35,109 nucleotides of DNA from Candidatus Binatia bacterium (GCA_036504975.1 DASXUF010000138.1:1-35109); one strand, 5' to 3'. Shown: positions 27,229-34,753, counted from the first letter of the stretch. Made by a program: numbers and translations. The notes: a model not told the origin generated them from the sequence alone.

Positions 27229-28315
27229 AAAAAAGAACGATTTGAAAGCTTTTGACGAAGAGCTCAAGCGTCACCACATGACCGGCCAGTGGATCTACGA
27301 AGAGCTGTTGGTAAGAGCCATCGGCGGGCCGCGGCCCAAAGGGGTGCCCTACATCTGGCCATGGGATTTGGTTTATCCCAAGCTGCTCGAGGCCTGCGAG
27401 GCGCTGCCGGAAAGCGAAACCGCGCGGCGGAGTCTTTTATTCAACAATCCCGGCATAGAAAATCACGGCACGACGCAGACGCTCCTCATGGGCATTCAGA
27501 TGATCAAGCCCGGCGAGCATGCCTGGGCCCACCGTCACACGATGGCTGCGATCCGCTTCGTCATTCAGGGCGACGGCAACGTCTGCACGACCGTGGACGG
27601 CGAGGTTTGCCCGATGGAGGATTACGACCTCATCCTGACGCCGACCTGGACGTGGCACGATCACCGCAACCCGACGAACAAAAGCACGATCTGGCTCGAC
27701 GCTTTGGATGTGCCGCTCGTTCTCGGTCTTAATGTGCCTTTCTACGAGCCCTATCCCGGCAATCAACTCCAGGCGCTGCGCGACGAGGGCGGCTCGCTCG
27801 GGCAAAGGACCGGGGACGTTCGTCCGACCTGGGAGAAAACCAAAGCGAAAAATCTGCCGATGCGCTACCGCTGGAAAGACACCGAGGCGCGGCTCAAGTC
27901 TTTGGCGAATACGCCCGGCAGCCCTTATGACGGCGTCTCGCTCGAATACGTCAACCCGGTTGCCGGAGGATCGACCTTTGCCACCATGAGCTGTTGGATT
28001 CAGATGCTGCGGCCCGGCGAGCGCACGAAAAAGCACCGGCACACTTCGAGCCACATGTACTTCGCCGTCCGCGGCGAAGGGACGACGATGGTCGGCGAGC
28101 AGGCGCTCGAATGGAAGCGGCACGATTCCTTCGTCGTCCCCAACTGGGCCTGGCACGAGCACGTCAATCGCTCGCGTGACAATGACGCGATTCTTTTTTC
28201 CGTCAACGACATCCCGGTCATGAAGGCCTTCGATCTCTATCGCGAGGAGCCGGAAAACTCGCTCCGCGCGGTGGAAGCGCCGCCGGTCCCGGCGGTCGCG
28301 CCGGCGAAACACTAA
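27215..28315 (+). CDS. Gentisate 1,2-dioxygenase-like bicupin
   Basis: A 366-residue bicupin resembling gentisate and 1-hydroxy-2-naphthoate ring-cleavage dioxygenases. The N-terminal cupin has His106, His108 (WAHRHTMAAIRFVIQG) and His148 (TWTWHDH), the Fe(II) triad in this family. The C-terminal cupin also keeps His274, His276 (KKHRHTSSHMYF) and His314 (WAWHEH), so both domains could bind metal. It is cytosolic, with no signal peptide. The start overlaps the diiron gene, with GGAG about ten bases before the ATG. The pairing with a diiron enzyme, UbiD and an aldolase-fold protein points to catabolism of an aromatic carboxylic acid. The exact substrate is not assignable. Confidence 0.85.
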   Translation: MAQPEKKNDLKAFDEELKRHHMTGQWIYEELLVRAIGGPRPKGVPYIWPWDLVYPKLLEACEALPESETARRSLLFNNPGIENHGTTQTLLMGIQMIKPGEHAWAHRHTMAAIRFVIQGDGNVCTTVDGEVCPMEDYDLILTPTWTWHDHRNPTNKSTIWLDALDVPLVLGLNVPFYEPYPGNQLQALRDEGGSLGQRTGDVRPTWEKTKAKNLPMRYRWKDTEARLKSLANTPGSPYDGVSLEYVNPVAGGSTFATMSCWIQMLRPGERTKKHRHTSSHMYFAVRGEGTTMVGEQALEWKRHDSFVVPNWAWHEHVNRSRDNDAILFSVNDIPVMKAFDLYREEPENSLRAVEAPPVPAVAPAKH

Positions 28316-28374
28316 GCAAAGATGTTGGAAATTTCTGGTTAAATTTTAGAGTAAGGGGTCGGAAAAAAGATCAC

Positions 28375-28455
28375 TCGCGCGCAGACGCAAAGTACGCCAA
28401 GTTCGGAGAAATAAGAGGATATTGTTTTCTTCGCGCTCTTGGCGTCTTGGCGCGA
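28375..28455. repeat. Inverted CCAAGACGCCAAG-type repeat
   Basis: A left arm starting TCGCGCGCAGACGCAAAG and a right arm ending GGCGTCTTGGCGCGA are imperfect reverse complements of about 24 bases around a loop of some 30. A related, more complex copy lies at 32034-32173. In RNA it would fold into a long stem between the bicupin gene and the binding-protein gene. Confidence 0.55.
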
Positions 28456-28463
28456 TAAAATTT

Positions 28464-28484
28464 GTTGAAGTGGTTCTGTTCAAC
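28464..28484. promoter_or_regulatory. Perfect 6-bp dyad, possible operator
   Basis: GTTGAA and TTCAAC are separated by nine bases, about 40 bp upstream of the binding-protein start. The form fits a dimeric regulator site, but no regulator gene is nearby and chance is possible. Confidence 0.25.
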
Positions 28485-28522
28485 ATTAAAACGTAAGAAT
28501 CTAACACCCGTAGAGAGCGAGG

Positions 28523-29497
28523 ATGAGGGCTACTTTAGTCGCGTTGTTAGGGGCGCTATTTTTTGTCTCCGCCGCGCCTGAGAGCCGGGCGCAGGCGCCG
28601 CTGCAAAAAGTGACCATCAGCTACTCCAGCAGCGGCATCACCTCGATCGAATTTTTCATCGCCAAGGAAAAAGGATTTTTCCGCGAAGAGGGACTGGAGC
28701 CGCAGTTGGTGCAGATGTCCGCCAACCTTGCGATCGCCGCCGGAGTCACGGGCGACCTCACCGGCTTGAGCTCCATCGGAAGCGCCATACGGGCGGTCCA
28801 GCGGAGCAACGTTCCGCTACGGGCGGTTTCCGTGAGCCTCCGCCGCCCGCTTTTTTGGCTGATCGCGCGCCCCGAATACAAATCGGTCAAGGATCTCAAA
28901 GGCAAAATCATGGGCATCGTCACGGTAGGAGGGAGCCAGCACACCGCCGCGAGAAAGCTGCTCGCCCTGCACGGCCTCGATCCGGATAAAGACATCACGG
29001 CGCTCCAGGCGGGAGAGGAGAGCCGGCAGCTCCAGGCCCTGGTTACGAACGCGATCCAGGCGTCGGCGATCAGCCCGCCGTGGGTCCTGCTCGGCCGCGA
29101 CAAATTCAAAATGAATATCCTCGACAGCTCGATCGACAAGTTCGCCAGCATTCAGAACGGCCTGGCCGTTCATGTAAAGACGCTTCAGGAAAAGCCCGAC
29201 TTGGTGAAGAAGATGCTGCGCGCCAAGGCCAAGGCAGGGAAGTACTTTGAGCAAAACGAAAAAGAAGTGAGCCAGATGCTCGCTAAAATGTGGAATACCG
29301 ACGTGTCGATGGCGCTGGAATCCTATCGCATGTCCAAACCGGCGTTTACGGGTTCGGGCATTCCTTCCGACGAAGAGATCAAGGAGTATTTGGCTCTTGA
29401 GGCGCAGATTCTAAAGCTCCCGGCGCCGATGGAGCCGTCGCAGGTGTTCGACTTCAGCTTGCGGAGAGAGGTCAACAAAGAACTGGGAATAAAATAG
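28523..29497 (+). CDS. NMT1/THI5-type ABC transporter substrate-binding protein
   Basis: A 324-residue periplasmic solute-binding protein. A Sec signal peptide (MRATLVALLGALFFVSA...) with likely cleavage after SRAQA (25/26) precedes VTISYSSSGITSIEFFIAKEKGFFREEGLEPQLV, the typical opening of SsuA/NMT1-like proteins, and later KSVKDLKGKIMGIVTVGG. No permease or ATPase gene is adjacent, so it must share a transporter encoded elsewhere. The neighbouring UbiD and bicupin genes suggest an aromatic or sulfonate-like ligand, but this is inference. Confidence 0.85.
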   Translation: MRATLVALLGALFFVSAAPESRAQAPLQKVTISYSSSGITSIEFFIAKEKGFFREEGLEPQLVQMSANLAIAAGVTGDLTGLSSIGSAIRAVQRSNVPLRAVSVSLRRPLFWLIARPEYKSVKDLKGKIMGIVTVGGSQHTAARKLLALHGLDPDKDITALQAGEESRQLQALVTNAIQASAISPPWVLLGRDKFKMNILDSSIDKFASIQNGLAVHVKTLQEKPDLVKKMLRAKAKAGKYFEQNEKEVSQMLAKMWNTDVSMALESYRMSKPAFTGSGIPSDEEIKEYLALEAQILKLPAPMEPSQVFDFSLRREVNKELGIK

Positions 29498-29522
29498 GCT
29501 GTAGGCGGTAGGCTGCAGGCGA
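29495..29522 (+). repeat. Heptamer tandem repeat (TAGGCTG type), 4 units
   Basis: Four head-to-tail heptamers: TAGGCTG, TAGGCGG, TAGGCTG, CAGGCGA. The first unit includes the TAG stop of the binding-protein gene, and the array ends shortly before the GGAGG of the UbiD gene. Two further spacers in this window carry heptamer arrays of different sequence. Confidence 0.6.
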
Positions 29523-29538
29523 TAGTCCGGAGGAAAAG

Positions 29539-31158
29539 ATGGCAAAAAGCGCTGCGAGAGTTAAGGGCACGGAAAGAGGATACGCCGATCTGCGCGATCA
29601 TATAGACGCGCTGGAGCGCGCGGGGCTCTTGGTCCGCGTGAAGCGCGAGATCAACAAAGACACCGAGATGCACCCGCTCGTGCGCTGGCAGTATCGCGGC
29701 GGACTCCCGGAAAAAGATTGGCGCGGCTTTCTCTTCGAGCGCGTCACCGGCGCCAAGGGACGGCGCTACGATATTCCGGTCGGCGTCGGCGTGATGGCGG
29801 GCTCGAAGTATATCTGTGCGGTCGGACTTGGCTGCAAGCCGGAAGAAATCGCGGACACTTGGCAGAAAGCCTTTCGCGGCCCGATCGAGCCCGTCATGGT
29901 GGGAAGCGGCGCGGTGCAGGAGATCATCCAGAAGAAAGAAGACCTAAAACGCTCGGGCGGGCTGGACCAATTTCCCGTTCCGATCTCGACCCCCGGCTTC
30001 GACGGCGCCCCGTTCATCACGGCCGGCCACTGGATCACCAAAGACCCCGAAACCGGCATACGCAACGTCGGCAACTACCGCGGCCATCTGAAAGCCCACG
30101 ACCGATTGGGAATTTTTCCCGGCCCAGGCCAACACGTCCTCGCGCATTGGAACAAATGCAAGGAGCGCGGAATTCCTCTCCAAGCCGCCGTCGTCGTCGG
30201 ACCGCCGCCGGTGGTCTCCTACGCGGCAGTACAGAAGGTCCCGTATGGAGTGGACGAGTTGGCGGTCGCGGGCGGGCTTGTAGATGAGCCGATCCGTCTC
30301 GTCAAATGTCAGACGGTCGACATCGAAGTGCCGGCGGACGCGGAGATCGTCATCGAAGGCATTCTCTCGACGGAATACGTCGAGCCCGAGGGACCGTTCG
30401 GCGAGTCGCACGGCTACATGCATCCGCGCATGATGAACCCGTTCATGCAGATCACCTGTATCACGCGGAAAAAAAATCCGATCCTCGTCTCGTGGACGAG
30501 CCAGGTGACGCCGAGCGAGTCGAGCATCATCAAGCGCGTCGGCTACGAGCCGCTGTTTTTGAAATTTCTCAAGGGCGAGCTGGGGATCAAGAGCGTGGTT
30601 CAGGTCGCGATGCACGAGCCGCTCACGAATCTCCGCAAGGTGATCGTCGTGCAGATGAAAAAACCGACCGAGGCGGAGACCTGGCGCGCGCTGATGGGCG
30701 CGGCGACGTTCCATCCGGGGGTGGGGAAATTTTTGGTCGCGGTGGACGAAGATATAGACCCGTGGGACATGGACATGATCATGTGGGCTGTGAGCTATCG
30801 CTCGATGCCCGATAAGGACGTGCAGATTCTCAAAGGCCGCGAGCGCGGGCACGGCCCGCCGTTCGGCCGCGACGACCAGCCGGTCGAGACGCGCCAGGCC
30901 GACGAGTCGGCGCTTCTCATCAACGCGATCCTGCGCGAGAAATTTCCGCCGGTCTCGCTGCCCAAGAAAGAATACATGGAGAACGCGAAAAAGATCTGGG
31001 AAGAATTGGGCCTGCCGCGGCTCGCGCCGAAGAATCCCTGGTACGGCTATCCGCTGGGCGATTGGGACGACGAGCTGGAGGAGGAGGCGCGGCTGGCGGT
31101 TCTCGGAGACTACCTGGTGAACGGAGAAAAAATAAAAGGCCAGCGGAAGAAGGTGTAA
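29539..31158 (+). CDS. UbiD family decarboxylase
   Basis: A 539-residue prenylated-FMN-dependent (de)carboxylase of the UbiD superfamily. The cofactor-binding segment is GIRNVGNYRGHLKAHDR (Asn176, Arg181), and the catalytic acidic cluster lies in STEYVEPEGPFGESHGY (Glu282, Glu284, Glu289). WTSQVTPSESS and the C-terminal dimerisation helices are also present. UbiD enzymes act on aromatic or alpha,beta-unsaturated acids and need prFMN from a UbiX partner, which is not in this window. The ATG has GGAGG seven bases upstream. It follows the binding-protein gene by 41 bases, containing the heptamer array. Context suggests aromatic-acid catabolism rather than ubiquinone synthesis. Confidence 0.92.
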   Translation: MAKSAARVKGTERGYADLRDHIDALERAGLLVRVKREINKDTEMHPLVRWQYRGGLPEKDWRGFLFERVTGAKGRRYDIPVGVGVMAGSKYICAVGLGCKPEEIADTWQKAFRGPIEPVMVGSGAVQEIIQKKEDLKRSGGLDQFPVPISTPGFDGAPFITAGHWITKDPETGIRNVGNYRGHLKAHDRLGIFPGPGQHVLAHWNKCKERGIPLQAAVVVGPPPVVSYAAVQKVPYGVDELAVAGGLVDEPIRLVKCQTVDIEVPADAEIVIEGILSTEYVEPEGPFGESHGYMHPRMMNPFMQITCITRKKNPILVSWTSQVTPSESSIIKRVGYEPLFLKFLKGELGIKSVVQVAMHEPLTNLRKVIVVQMKKPTEAETWRALMGAATFHPGVGKFLVAVDEDIDPWDMDMIMWAVSYRSMPDKDVQILKGRERGHGPPFGRDDQPVETRQADESALLINAILREKFPPVSLPKKEYMENAKKIWEELGLPRLAPKNPWYGYPLGDWDDELEEEARLAVLGDYLVNGEKIKGQRKKV

Positions 31159-31184
31159 CATCGCTGATGTATTTCTTTCCGTCA

Positions 31185-31264
31185 TTCCGGCCAAGCTGGC
31201 GACAGCCGGCGCGAGCCGGAATCCAGGAGAATTAGATGCTCTGGATGCCCGCTTTCGCGGGCAT
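31185..31264. repeat. REP-like palindromic pair
   Basis: TTCCGGC (31185-31191) and GCCGGAA (31215-31221) form one inverted repeat. ATGCCCGC (31245-31252) and GCGGGCAT (31257-31264) form a perfect 8-bp stem with a TTTC loop. The pair fills the spacer between ubiD and the aldolase-fold gene. Sequences of this general shape are common REP-like elements in bacteria; no T-run follows, so a terminator is unlikely. Confidence 0.6.
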
Positions 31265-31319
31265 GGCGGATAGAGGCGGTAGGTTTGTTTTGCAACTTTT
31301 GACAGGATACTGACCAAAC

Positions 31320-31979
31320 ATGAAATCCAGCTCTCTCACGGCTCTCAAAAAAGACTTCGTCACGGCGATGCGCATCATCAGCCGCGAGGGGCTGAGCGAC
31401 GCCTTCGCGCATTTGAGCGCGCGTGTGGGCGGCGACAAGATGCTCTTCATGCCGCGGCAAAGCCCGGCGCTGGTGAAGCCTAAAGATCTTTTCGTCGTCG
31501 ATTTCAACAAGCAGGTGCCTCAATCCTCGGTGCATCAGGCTTTTTACAAGGCGCGGCCGGATGCCGGCGCCGTGATCCACTTCCACTCGCCGCAAGTGAT
31601 CCTGCTCACCGTCGTCGGCGAAACCGTGCGGCCGATGCACAACTACAGCGCGATCTTCTACGAAGGCGTGCCGGTGTTCGAAGGGACGGGGCAGGTGGAG
31701 ACGCCGGAGCGCGCGGCCGAGATCGCGCGGCTGCTCGGGCCCAGCAAGGCGATCCTGCTCCGCGGCCACGGCGCCGTCGTCGTCGGCAAGAGCATTCCCG
31801 AAGTCTGCATCCTCGCGCTTTATCTCGAAGAGTCCGCGCGCTTGCAGACCGAGGCGATGAAGTTGGGCCAACCGCGGTTTCTGAGCGCCGAAGAAGCGGA
31901 GAGAGTCGCGCGGCGCACCTTTAAGCCTCCCTCAAACGCCCGCGCCTGGGAACACTTCCGGGCGAAGAGTGAAATCTAA
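31320..31979 (+). CDS. Class II aldolase/adducin-fold protein
   Basis: A 219-residue member of the class II aldolase/adducin family, which use a His-bound zinc to break or rearrange aldol-type or beta-keto substrates. The zinc ligands are His87 and His89 (IHFHSP) and His150 (RGHGAVVVG). The catalytic Glu found four residues before the helix His in fuculose-phosphate aldolase appears to be Gln68 here (PQSSVHQAFYKARPD), so ordinary aldolase chemistry is doubtful; a decarboxylase or isomerase role is possible. I see no strong ribosome-binding site (GACAGGA about ten bases upstream is the best). It closes the catabolic cluster. Confidence 0.85.
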   Translation: MKSSSLTALKKDFVTAMRIISREGLSDAFAHLSARVGGDKMLFMPRQSPALVKPKDLFVVDFNKQVPQSSVHQAFYKARPDAGAVIHFHSPQVILLTVVGETVRPMHNYSAIFYEGVPVFEGTGQVETPERAAEIARLLGPSKAILLRGHGAVVVGKSIPEVCILALYLEESARLQTEAMKLGQPRFLSAEEAERVARRTFKPPSNARAWEHFRAKSEI

Positions 31980-32033
31980 CCCGGATTATTCACAGGGATA
32001 TCACGCCTGAGTTACAGGCTCGTGGCACTCCCT

Positions 32034-32173
32034 CTTGGCGAGCTTTGCGCTCTTTGCGCGAGATAACTCTGATCCGATCCCTATTAATTCTTCCCGCCAA
32101 GACGCCAAGTACGCAAAGAAGAACTTTTTAATATTCCATTCTTTTCTTGGCGTCCTTTGCGGCTTTGCGCGAG
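32034..32173. repeat. Inverted CCAAGACGCCAAG-type repeat, second copy
   Basis: CGCCAAGACGCCAAGTACGC (from 32095) and CTTGGCGTCCTTTGCGGC (from 32146) are imperfect reverse complements, with an additional related arm at 32034-32063 (CTTGGCGAGCTTTGCGCTC). It matches the element at 28375-28455 in arm sequence. Confidence 0.55.
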
Positions 32174-32315
32174 ATGGATGCCCGAATCATTTCTGCTACT
32201 CTCGGGTAGCGAACCTGCTACCTTTCGATCGCTCTCCTAATTCTCGAACGGCTCGCGGCATTAAAAATGAGCCGTGATTTCAACGTCTTGACATCGGTGC
32301 GCCACCTGCGCGATG

Positions 32316-32330
32316 TGGCACGGGCCTTGC
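32316..32330 (+). promoter_or_regulatory. Sigma-54-type promoter (-24/-12)
   Basis: TGGCACGGGCCTTGC matches the sigma-54 consensus TGGCACG-N4-TTGC at every defined base, with the -24 GG and -12 GC ten bases apart as required. The start codon of the next gene is 24 bases downstream, and GGAGA lies in between. A partial dyad (GTGCGCCAC ... GTGGCAC) overlaps the upstream side. The enhancer-binding activator would be encoded elsewhere. Confidence 0.6.
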
Positions 32331-32354
32331 CATTGAACTTAGCCGGAGAAAACC

Positions 32355-32666
32355 ATGAGCAGAGGCGTAGTGTTCTTATTCGCTACGATCCTCGATTTCG
32401 CAGCCAAGAACCGGCTCCCGGCGATGTATACGGCCCCTGTATGGGTCGAGTCAGGCGGTCTCATGAGCTATGCGCCGGACATCCTCGGTAACTGGCGGCG
32501 CGCCGCCTACTTCGTCGACAAGATCCTCAAAGGCGCGAAGCCCGCCGACATTCCCGTCGAGCAGCCGACGAAATTCGAGCTGGTAATCAACCTGAAGGCG
32601 GCGAAGCAGATCGGCCTGACGATTCCGCCGAACGTGCTGGCAAGGGCGGATAAGGTGATCAAGTAA
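32355..32666 (+). pseudogene. ABC_sub_bind protein reduced by in-frame deletion
   Basis: A 103-residue frame in which the first dozen residues (MSRGVVFLFATIL, start of a signal peptide) run straight into the last 90 residues of an ABC_sub_bind protein (FAAKNRLPAMYTAPVWVESGG... to ARADKVIK). Compared with the two full-length neighbours, about 220 residues, including the entire N-lobe and hinge, are missing. The reading frame, ribosome-binding site and promoter are kept, so a small protein could still be made, but it cannot form the two-lobed ligand-binding fold. The last 150 bases are very close to those of the copy at 33736-34716. Confidence 0.7.
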
Positions 32667-32667
32667 T

Positions 32668-32695
32668 CGTGAAGCGTGAAACGTGAGGCGTGAGG
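32668..32695 (+). repeat. Heptamer tandem repeat (CGTGARR type), 4 units
   Basis: Four perfect-length heptamers, CGTGAAG, CGTGAAA, CGTGAGG, CGTGAGG, begin two bases after the stop of the truncated gene. The last unit provides the GAGG that can act as ribosome-binding site for the ATG at 32704. Confidence 0.65.
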
Positions 32696-32703
32696 CGAAA
32701 AAA

Positions 32704-33684
32704 ATGAAAAAAACCTTTTGTACTGTTCTTTGCGCCATGCTCTTTGCGCTTCGCTTTTCAGCAGAGGCACAGCAACCTAAGAAAGTCCCGCGGATAGGTT
32801 TTTTATCACCATCCTTTTCTTCCGATCCCTTACTCAACATCCAGGCTTTTCGCCAAGGTCTCCGTGACTTGGGCTACCTCGAAGGCCAGAATATTATCAT
32901 CGAGTACCGCTTTGCTGAGGAGAAGATAGATCGACTTCCCCAACTCGCTGCCGAGCTGGTAAGGCTCAATCCTGACGTGATCGTCACCAGCACTACCCCA
33001 GGTGTTCTGGCTGCAATAAAAGCAACAACGACGATCCCGATCGTTGTCGGGGCCGCTGGCGATCTTGTTCAACGAGGAGTTGTCGCAAGCCTTGCGCGGC
33101 CGGGTGGGAACATCACGGGGCTGATCTTCATTAGCCGGGAGCTAGACGGTAAGCGCCTGGAGCTACTCAAGGAGGTAGCTCCGAAGATCTCCCGTGTGGC
33201 TTACCTGGTCAATCCGGCTAATCCTGCTTGGGACCGCATTCCAAAGGACCTAGAAGATGAGTCCGGGACGCTTGGTATTCGTGTTTACAGAGTCGAAGCC
33301 CGCGGAGTTGATGAGTTCGAGGCTGCCTTTTCCGTGATGACAAAGAGCGGCGTGAACGCTCTCCATCTCGCGAATGACTTAGTATTCACCAACCATCGAA
33401 AACGGATCGCAGAGCTTGCGGTGAAGCAGCGTCTGCCGTCTATCGCTGAAAGAAAAGAATTCTCGGAAGCCGGAGGTCTCATCGCGTATGGAACAAGCGT
33501 TGCCGATATGCTACGGCGGGCAGCGACCCACGTGGACAAGATATTGAAAGGTACAAAACCAGGTGACATCCCGGTGGAGCGACCCAGCAAGTTCGAGCTG
33601 GTGATCAATCTGAAAACCGCGAAGCAGATCGGCCTCACGATTCCGCAGTCGGTGCTGTACCGAGCGGATAGGGTCATCAAGTGA
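32704..33684 (+). CDS. ABC_sub_bind (TrpX-like) substrate-binding protein 1
   Basis: A 326-residue periplasmic binding protein of the ABC_sub_bind family (PF04392, TrpX/YtrF-like). The signal peptide MKKTFCTVLCAMLFALRFSAEA is likely cleaved before QQPKKVPRIGFLSP. The core shows FRQGLRDLGYLEGQNIIIEYRFAE, then DVIVTSTTPGVLAAIKATTTIPIV, then SLARPGGNITG. The open frame extends seven codons upstream into the heptamer array from a GTG, but the ATG at 32704 gives the proper signal peptide. No transporter partners are adjacent. The ligand is unknown; relatives bind aromatic amino acids. Confidence 0.87.
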   Translation: MKKTFCTVLCAMLFALRFSAEAQQPKKVPRIGFLSPSFSSDPLLNIQAFRQGLRDLGYLEGQNIIIEYRFAEEKIDRLPQLAAELVRLNPDVIVTSTTPGVLAAIKATTTIPIVVGAAGDLVQRGVVASLARPGGNITGLIFISRELDGKRLELLKEVAPKISRVAYLVNPANPAWDRIPKDLEDESGTLGIRVYRVEARGVDEFEAAFSVMTKSGVNALHLANDLVFTNHRKRIAELAVKQRLPSIAERKEFSEAGGLIAYGTSVADMLRRAATHVDKILKGTKPGDIPVERPSKFELVINLKTAKQIGLTIPQSVLYRADRVIK

Positions 33685-33685
33685 T

Positions 33686-33727
33686 GGTAATCAGTGACCA
33701 GTAATCAGTTAACAGTGAACAGACAGG
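33686..33727 (+). repeat. Heptamer tandem repeat (AGTRAYC type), about 6 units
   Basis: Consecutive heptamers GGTAATC, AGTGACC, AGTAATC, AGTTAAC, AGTGAAC, AGACAGG fill the spacer between the two full-length binding-protein genes. The final unit runs into the AGGAGA ribosome-binding site of the next gene. Confidence 0.6.
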
Positions 33728-33735
33728 AGAAGACG

Positions 33736-34716
33736 ATGAGCGGAAGAATTCTTGTTCTCATCTGTTTACTGATCATCGTCTTGCTGATTACTGGTTTGGT
33801 TGAGGCACAGCAGGCGAAGAAAGTTCCGCGTGTCGGAGTTCTGAGTCCCGGTTCGTCTAGTCAGGCACCTGAGCGCTCCGATGCGTTTCGGCAAGGACTC
33901 CGCGAACTAGGCTATATGGAAGGGAAAAATGTATTCATCGAATCTCGATACGCTGAGGGGAAACAAGACCGGCTTTCTGATTTTGCTGCCGAGATGGTTA
34001 AACTCAAGGTAGACGTGATTGTCACCGCGACGACACCCGGTGTTCTCGCGGCCAAGAAGGCGACGACCACAATCCCCATCGTATTTGCGGGCGCAGGGGA
34101 TCCCGTCAGAGCCGGGTTGGTTTCTAGCCTCGCCCGGCCCGGTGGAAACGTGACCGGCCTTAGCATTCTCAATCCAGAGTTAGAAGGCAAGAGACTGGAG
34201 TTACTCAAGGAGACCTTCCCAAGGGTTACGAGGGTGGCTTACTTCTGGGATCCGGCCAATCCAGGAGCCGGATTGGTGAGGCTCCAAGCCGTCGCCCCAT
34301 CGCTCGGACTGCAAATTCAATCACTGGAGGTGCGGAGCGCGGAGGGATTCGGCAGCGCGTTCGAAGCGGCATTAAGGGAGCGCGCACAGGCTATCACTGT
34401 GGCCGCTGTTCCAGTCATAAGCATCAATCAAAAGCGGATCGTGGAGTTCGCCGCAAAGAACCGACTGCCGGCCATCTATCCATACAGCGAGTTCATCATT
34501 GGTGGTGGTCTCATGTTTTACGGCATAAGCTTCTCCGATTTGTACCGACGCGCCGCCACGTACGTCGACAAAATTCTGAAAGGCGCCAAGCCCGCTGACT
34601 TGCCCGTCGAGCAGCCGACGAAGTTCGAGCTGGTGATCAATTTGAAAACGGCGAAACAGATCGGCGTGACGATCCCGCCGAACGTGCTGGCAAGAGCGGA
34701 CAAGGTGATAAAGTGA
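33736..34716 (+). CDS. ABC_sub_bind (TrpX-like) substrate-binding protein 2
   Basis: A 326-residue paralogue of the preceding gene with the same domain order: signal peptide MSGRILVLICLLIIVLLITG... likely cleaved after VEA (24), then QQAKKVPRVGVLSPG, FRQGLRELGYMEGKNVFIE, DVIVTATTPGVLAAKKATTTIPIV, SLARPGGNVTG. I chose the ATG at 33736, six bases after AGGAGA, over an in-frame upstream TTG-type start that would cover the heptamer array. The two full copies diverge in the middle, whereas the last 50 residues resemble the truncated copy more. Ligand and transporter partners are not visible. Confidence 0.87.
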   Translation: MSGRILVLICLLIIVLLITGLVEAQQAKKVPRVGVLSPGSSSQAPERSDAFRQGLRELGYMEGKNVFIESRYAEGKQDRLSDFAAEMVKLKVDVIVTATTPGVLAAKKATTTIPIVFAGAGDPVRAGLVSSLARPGGNVTGLSILNPELEGKRLELLKETFPRVTRVAYFWDPANPGAGLVRLQAVAPSLGLQIQSLEVRSAEGFGSAFEAALRERAQAITVAAVPVISINQKRIVEFAAKNRLPAIYPYSEFIIGGGLMFYGISFSDLYRRAATYVDKILKGAKPADLPVEQPTKFELVINLKTAKQIGVTIPPNVLARADKVIK

Positions 34717-34725
34717 GGAGACAAA

Positions 34726-34749
34726 ATGAACCCGCGAGAAAGGGGGTGA
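34726..34749 (+). CDS. Possible 7-residue leader peptide (MNPRERG)
   Basis: An ATG at 34726 with GAGGAG six bases upstream reads seven sense codons and stops at 34747-34749. Its last two codons (AGG GGG) also form the Shine-Dalgarno of the next gene, whose ATG follows four bases after the stop. This layout would couple translation, but it may equally be chance or a remnant of a deleted gene start. Confidence 0.3.
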   Translation: MNPRERG

Positions 34750-34753
34750 ACTT

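Larger units (their letters stand above)
31980..32354. other. 375-bp intergenic region
   Basis: It contains a small hairpin at 32002-32024 (CACGCCTG/CAGGCTCGTG with one bulge), the inverted repeat at 32034-32173, and the sigma-54-type promoter at 32316-32330. No convincing gene is seen. The AT-richer stretch 32190-32280 shows repeated GGTAG/CTACC words but no clear feature. Confidence 0.55.

Noticed and set aside
32267-32491. 74-residue plus-strand frame over the sigma-54 motif and the truncated gene's start
   Set aside because: It is out of frame with the recognisable binding-protein sequence and has no family features.
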